Positions 62,015 through 64,000 of a stretch of 64,000 nt of DNA are shown in pieces. This DNA is from Rhizobium sullae (GTDB taxonomy: Bacteria > Pseudomonadota > Alphaproteobacteria > Rhizobiales > Rhizobiaceae): positions 1 to 64,000 of the forward strand of contig NZ_FWER01000020.1 in NCBI RefSeq assembly GCF_900169785.1, given 5' to 3'. The position numbers and the translations under genes were made by a program. Position 1 is the stretch's first letter. Each line of letters opens with the position of its first letter. The notes beneath the pieces were generated by a model, which did no database searches, was not told the origin of the DNA, and saw only the letters and a list, made by a program, of their open reading frames with translations.

Positions 62015-63172
62015 ATGTCTCAGCTTCTCGACGACGCCTCATCGGGCGGCCTGTTTGTCGGCCGCGTCTGGAATCCGCAGGCAGCCGGTCCGGCCATTGT
62101 CACGATCCGTAACGGAGAGATTATCGACATAACGTCCAGGGAAGCGCCGACATTGAGCGCGCTTCTGGAGAAGGATGATCCGGTCGCCTTTGCGCGCGCT
62201 GTAACCGGCAAAACACTCGCTTCGCTCGAAACAGTGGCGGCAAATAGTGTCGGCCGACCCGATGCGGCTAGGCCTTATCTACTGGCACCAGCAGACCTTC
62301 AGACCGTGAAGGCTTGCGGCGTGACCTTCGCGCAATCGATGATCGAGCGGGTGATCGAGGAGAAGGCTGCCGGCAATCCGGATCGTGCGGCGTCGATCCG
62401 CGACCGCGTCGGTGCGCTGATTGGTGGTAGCCTCGCCAACATCAAGGCAGGCTCTCCGGAAGCGGCAAGGGTCAAGCAGGCGCTGATCGATGAAGGCATG
62501 TGGTCGCAGTATCTCGAAGTCGGCATCGGGCCGGACGCCGAGGTCTTCACCAAATCCCCGGTGCTGTCCTCCGTCGGCTGGGGGGCCGATGTCGGCCTGC
62601 ATCCGATTTCGACCTGGAACAATCCGGAACCGGAAATCGTGCTTGCGGTGAACAGCCGCGGCGAGATCAAGGGCGCGACCCTCGGAAACGACGTCAACCT
62701 TCGCGATATCGAAGGCCGCTCGGCACTGCTGCTTGGCAAGGCGAAAGATAATAATGCCTCCTGCTCCATCGGCCCTTTCGTTCGGCTATTCGACGACTCT
62801 TACGGCCTCGGCGATGTCCGCAAGGCCGAGCTCGACCTGAAGGTCACCGGCGAGGACGGCTTCGTGCTTAACGGAAAGAGTTCAATGTCGAAGATCAGCC
62901 GCGACCCGACCGATCTCGTCAGGCAGACCTGCGGAGCCCATCATCAATATCCGGACGGTTTCATGCTCTTCCTCGGCACGCTTTTTGCCCCGACACAGGA
63001 CCGCGACGCACCCAATCAAGGCTTTACGCACAAAATCGGCGATGTAGTCGAGATCTCTTCAGTTGGGCTCGGAACGCTTACAAATACGGTTCGTCTCTCA
63101 ACCGAATGCTCTCCATGGACGTTTGGCATTTCGGCGCTGATGACCAACCTCGCAAAGCGGGGGCTGCTCTAG
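62015..63172 (+). CDS. Fumarylacetoacetate hydrolase-family protein
   Basis: This 385-aa protein, ATG 62015 after GGAAGG, has an FAH catalytic domain with the metal-binding pattern NNPEPEIVLAVN (Glu-x-Glu) and GATLGNDVNLRDIEGR (Asp), and a conserved SCSIGPFVRLFDD segment. The long N-terminal half (FARAVTGKTLASLETVAANS) is typical of sugar-acid enzymes such as 2-keto-3-deoxy-arabinonate dehydratase-like proteins. A role in sugar-acid breakdown is plausible and fits the sugar genes in the window; the reaction is not proven. Confidence 0.85.
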   Translation: MSQLLDDASSGGLFVGRVWNPQAAGPAIVTIRNGEIIDITSREAPTLSALLEKDDPVAFARAVTGKTLASLETVAANSVGRPDAARPYLLAPADLQTVKACGVTFAQSMIERVIEEKAAGNPDRAASIRDRVGALIGGSLANIKAGSPEAARVKQALIDEGMWSQYLEVGIGPDAEVFTKSPVLSSVGWGADVGLHPISTWNNPEPEIVLAVNSRGEIKGATLGNDVNLRDIEGRSALLLGKAKDNNASCSIGPFVRLFDDSYGLGDVRKAELDLKVTGEDGFVLNGKSSMSKISRDPTDLVRQTCGAHHQYPDGFMLFLGTLFAPTQDRDAPNQGFTHKIGDVVEISSVGLGTLTNTVRLSTECSPWTFGISALMTNLAKRGLL

Positions 63173-63242
63173 CTTGGGAGCGCCCACAGGCTGCTCTCGC
63201 TCAAGCCGTTGCGAAGCGATGCCGTTGTCATCCAGCGAGCAC

Positions 63243-63986
63243 TCAAATCTGCACGATCAGGCCGTCTTCGGCAGTCTCGAAATTTACGGTCGGTCGCTCA
63301 GCTAACATATCCTCGCTCATGTGGGTCAAGATGACACGCTTCGCACAGATCGCCGGAAGATGGTTCTCGAGCGTCGCCAGATCGAGATGGAGCGGCACCG
63401 GCTTTCGCCGGAAGTACGCCTCGGCGATCAGGAGATCGGCGCCTTCAGCCGCTGCGACCAAGGTGTCGGTCCATTCGGTGTCACCCGTGTAGGTCACGAT
63501 GCGTTTTCCAATCTCGAGTCTAAGCGCGAAGAACGACCCCTCCGGCTGCCCGTGCCTGACAAGGAAGGGCGTCACCTTCACATTGCCGAAATCTGCCTGC
63601 ATCCCGGGCTCGAGTTCCCGCAAATGCAGATCAAAACGCTGTTTTGTTTTTGCAGACCCTGGAAATCCCGTTTCCATCACCCTGACGAACCAGTCCGGCA
63701 GCCCTGGAGGCCCGGCAATGAGCAGAGGCTCCGTCCGCTTTGAAAAGAACTGCGCATCCAGAATGAAGAACGGCAGGCCGCCGAAGTGATCGGCGTGGAA
63801 ATGGGTCACGAAGATCGCCTGGATATCGTTTCGGCCGATCCCCAGCTTCTTCATCGCAATGAGTGACGAAGCTCCACAGTCGATCAGGAAGTTCGTGCGC
63901 TCGCCTGTGACATGGAAGCAAGTGTTGAAGCGTCCGCCGCTGCCAAAGGCATCGCCGCATCCGACGAATTGCAGTTGCACCGTCAT
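63243..63986 (-). CDS. Metallo-beta-lactamase-fold hydrolase (RNase Z-like)
   Basis: This 247-aa protein starts at ATG 63986 (MTVQLQFVGCGDAFGSGGRF) with GGAG six bases before. The zinc motif THFHADHFGG (H-x-H-x-DH) is intact, followed by VTYTGDTEWTDTL (Asp ligand) and ILTHMSEDML (His ligand). The layout resembles small RNase Z/phosphodiesterase-like members, but the exosite arm of true RNase Z is not evident. The natural substrate is unknown. Confidence 0.88.
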   Translation of the reverse strand: MTVQLQFVGCGDAFGSGGRFNTCFHVTGERTNFLIDCGASSLIAMKKLGIGRNDIQAIFVTHFHADHFGGLPFFILDAQFFSKRTEPLLIAGPPGLPDWFVRVMETGFPGSAKTKQRFDLHLRELEPGMQADFGNVKVTPFLVRHGQPEGSFFALRLEIGKRIVTYTGDTEWTDTLVAAAEGADLLIAEAYFRRKPVPLHLDLATLENHLPAICAKRVILTHMSEDMLAERPTVNFETAEDGLIVQI

Positions 63987-64000
63987 ATTATTCTCCAACG

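Overview
The window looks like accessory DNA (a plasmid, chromid or genomic island) from a Rhizobium-like alphaproteobacterium. This rests on the dense sugar-type ABC transporters with Gfo/Idh/MocA oxidoreductases, a DUF736 remnant of the kind carried by rhizobial plasmids, paired DUF2934 genes, an ECF sigma factor, G+C-rich codon use, and many tiny gene remnants. No rRNA, tRNA, CRISPR array or replication origin was seen.

Layout. 1-6.9 kb: the C-terminal part of a TPR regulator, a frameshifted TetR gene, and an RND efflux operon with a divergent TetR repressor. 7.1-8.4 kb: a FabF-like ketoacyl synthase. 8.4-15.3 kb: an IS3 remnant, an HTH-only RpiR stub, then a sugar/polyol catabolic operon (binding protein, permease, ATPase, sugar-phosphate-isomerase-like protein, inositol-2-dehydrogenase-like protein) with a divergent LacI regulator and two operator-like palindromes. 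15.3-16.5 kb: a gene graveyard (iron-siderophore binding protein, PCu(A)C copper chaperone, DUF736). 16.9-25 kb: a large winged-helix/NTPase/TPR regulator facing a run of small enzymes (cupin, two Asp-nucleophile alpha/beta hydrolases, ABM monooxygenase, Ser hydrolase, DJ-1-like protein). 25.1-26.3 kb: a second graveyard (AbiEi antitoxin, TehA channel, NmrA-like protein).

26.6-35.1 kb: a MipA/OmpV outer-membrane protein, a nodT remnant, a second RND efflux pair overlapping a small exported protein, and an OmpR/histidine-kinase pair. 35-39.3 kb: an IS630 remnant, an isoprenylcysteine-methyltransferase-like protein, and a patatin-like lipoprotein followed by a DUF3313 lipoprotein. 39.4-47.1 kb: a GntR/FCD regulator and two Gfo/Idh dehydrogenases divergent from a family-1 ABC sugar importer, with FadR-type TGGT-N3-ACCA palindromes on both sides of the shared promoter region. 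47.2-48.8 kb: EamA and LysE exporters.

48.9-53 kb: four genes joined by ATGA overlaps or close spacing (PlsC-like acyltransferase, CdsA-like CDP-diglyceride synthase, small membrane protein, CDP-alcohol phosphatidyltransferase with a variant motif), behind a CBS/CorC membrane protein. 53-60.5 kb: a sorbosone/glucose-dehydrogenase-like beta-propeller, an ECF sigma factor with a DUF2934 gene, an exported molybdenum hydroxylase (large subunit, 2Fe-2S subunit, triheme cytochrome c), and a second DUF2934 gene. 60.6-64 kb: a VOC protein, a ThuA-like protein, an FAH-family protein and a metallo-beta-lactamase-fold hydrolase.

The general theme is environmental adaptation: efflux, uptake and oxidation of carbohydrates or aldehydes, envelope lipid metabolism, and scars of repeated insertion and deletion. 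No clearly new defence or mobile system is visible. The most intriguing items are the overlapping lipid-synthesis operon, the patatin/DUF3313 lipoprotein pair, the DJ-1 gene whose reading frame continues past an internal stop, and the well-formed operator pairs.
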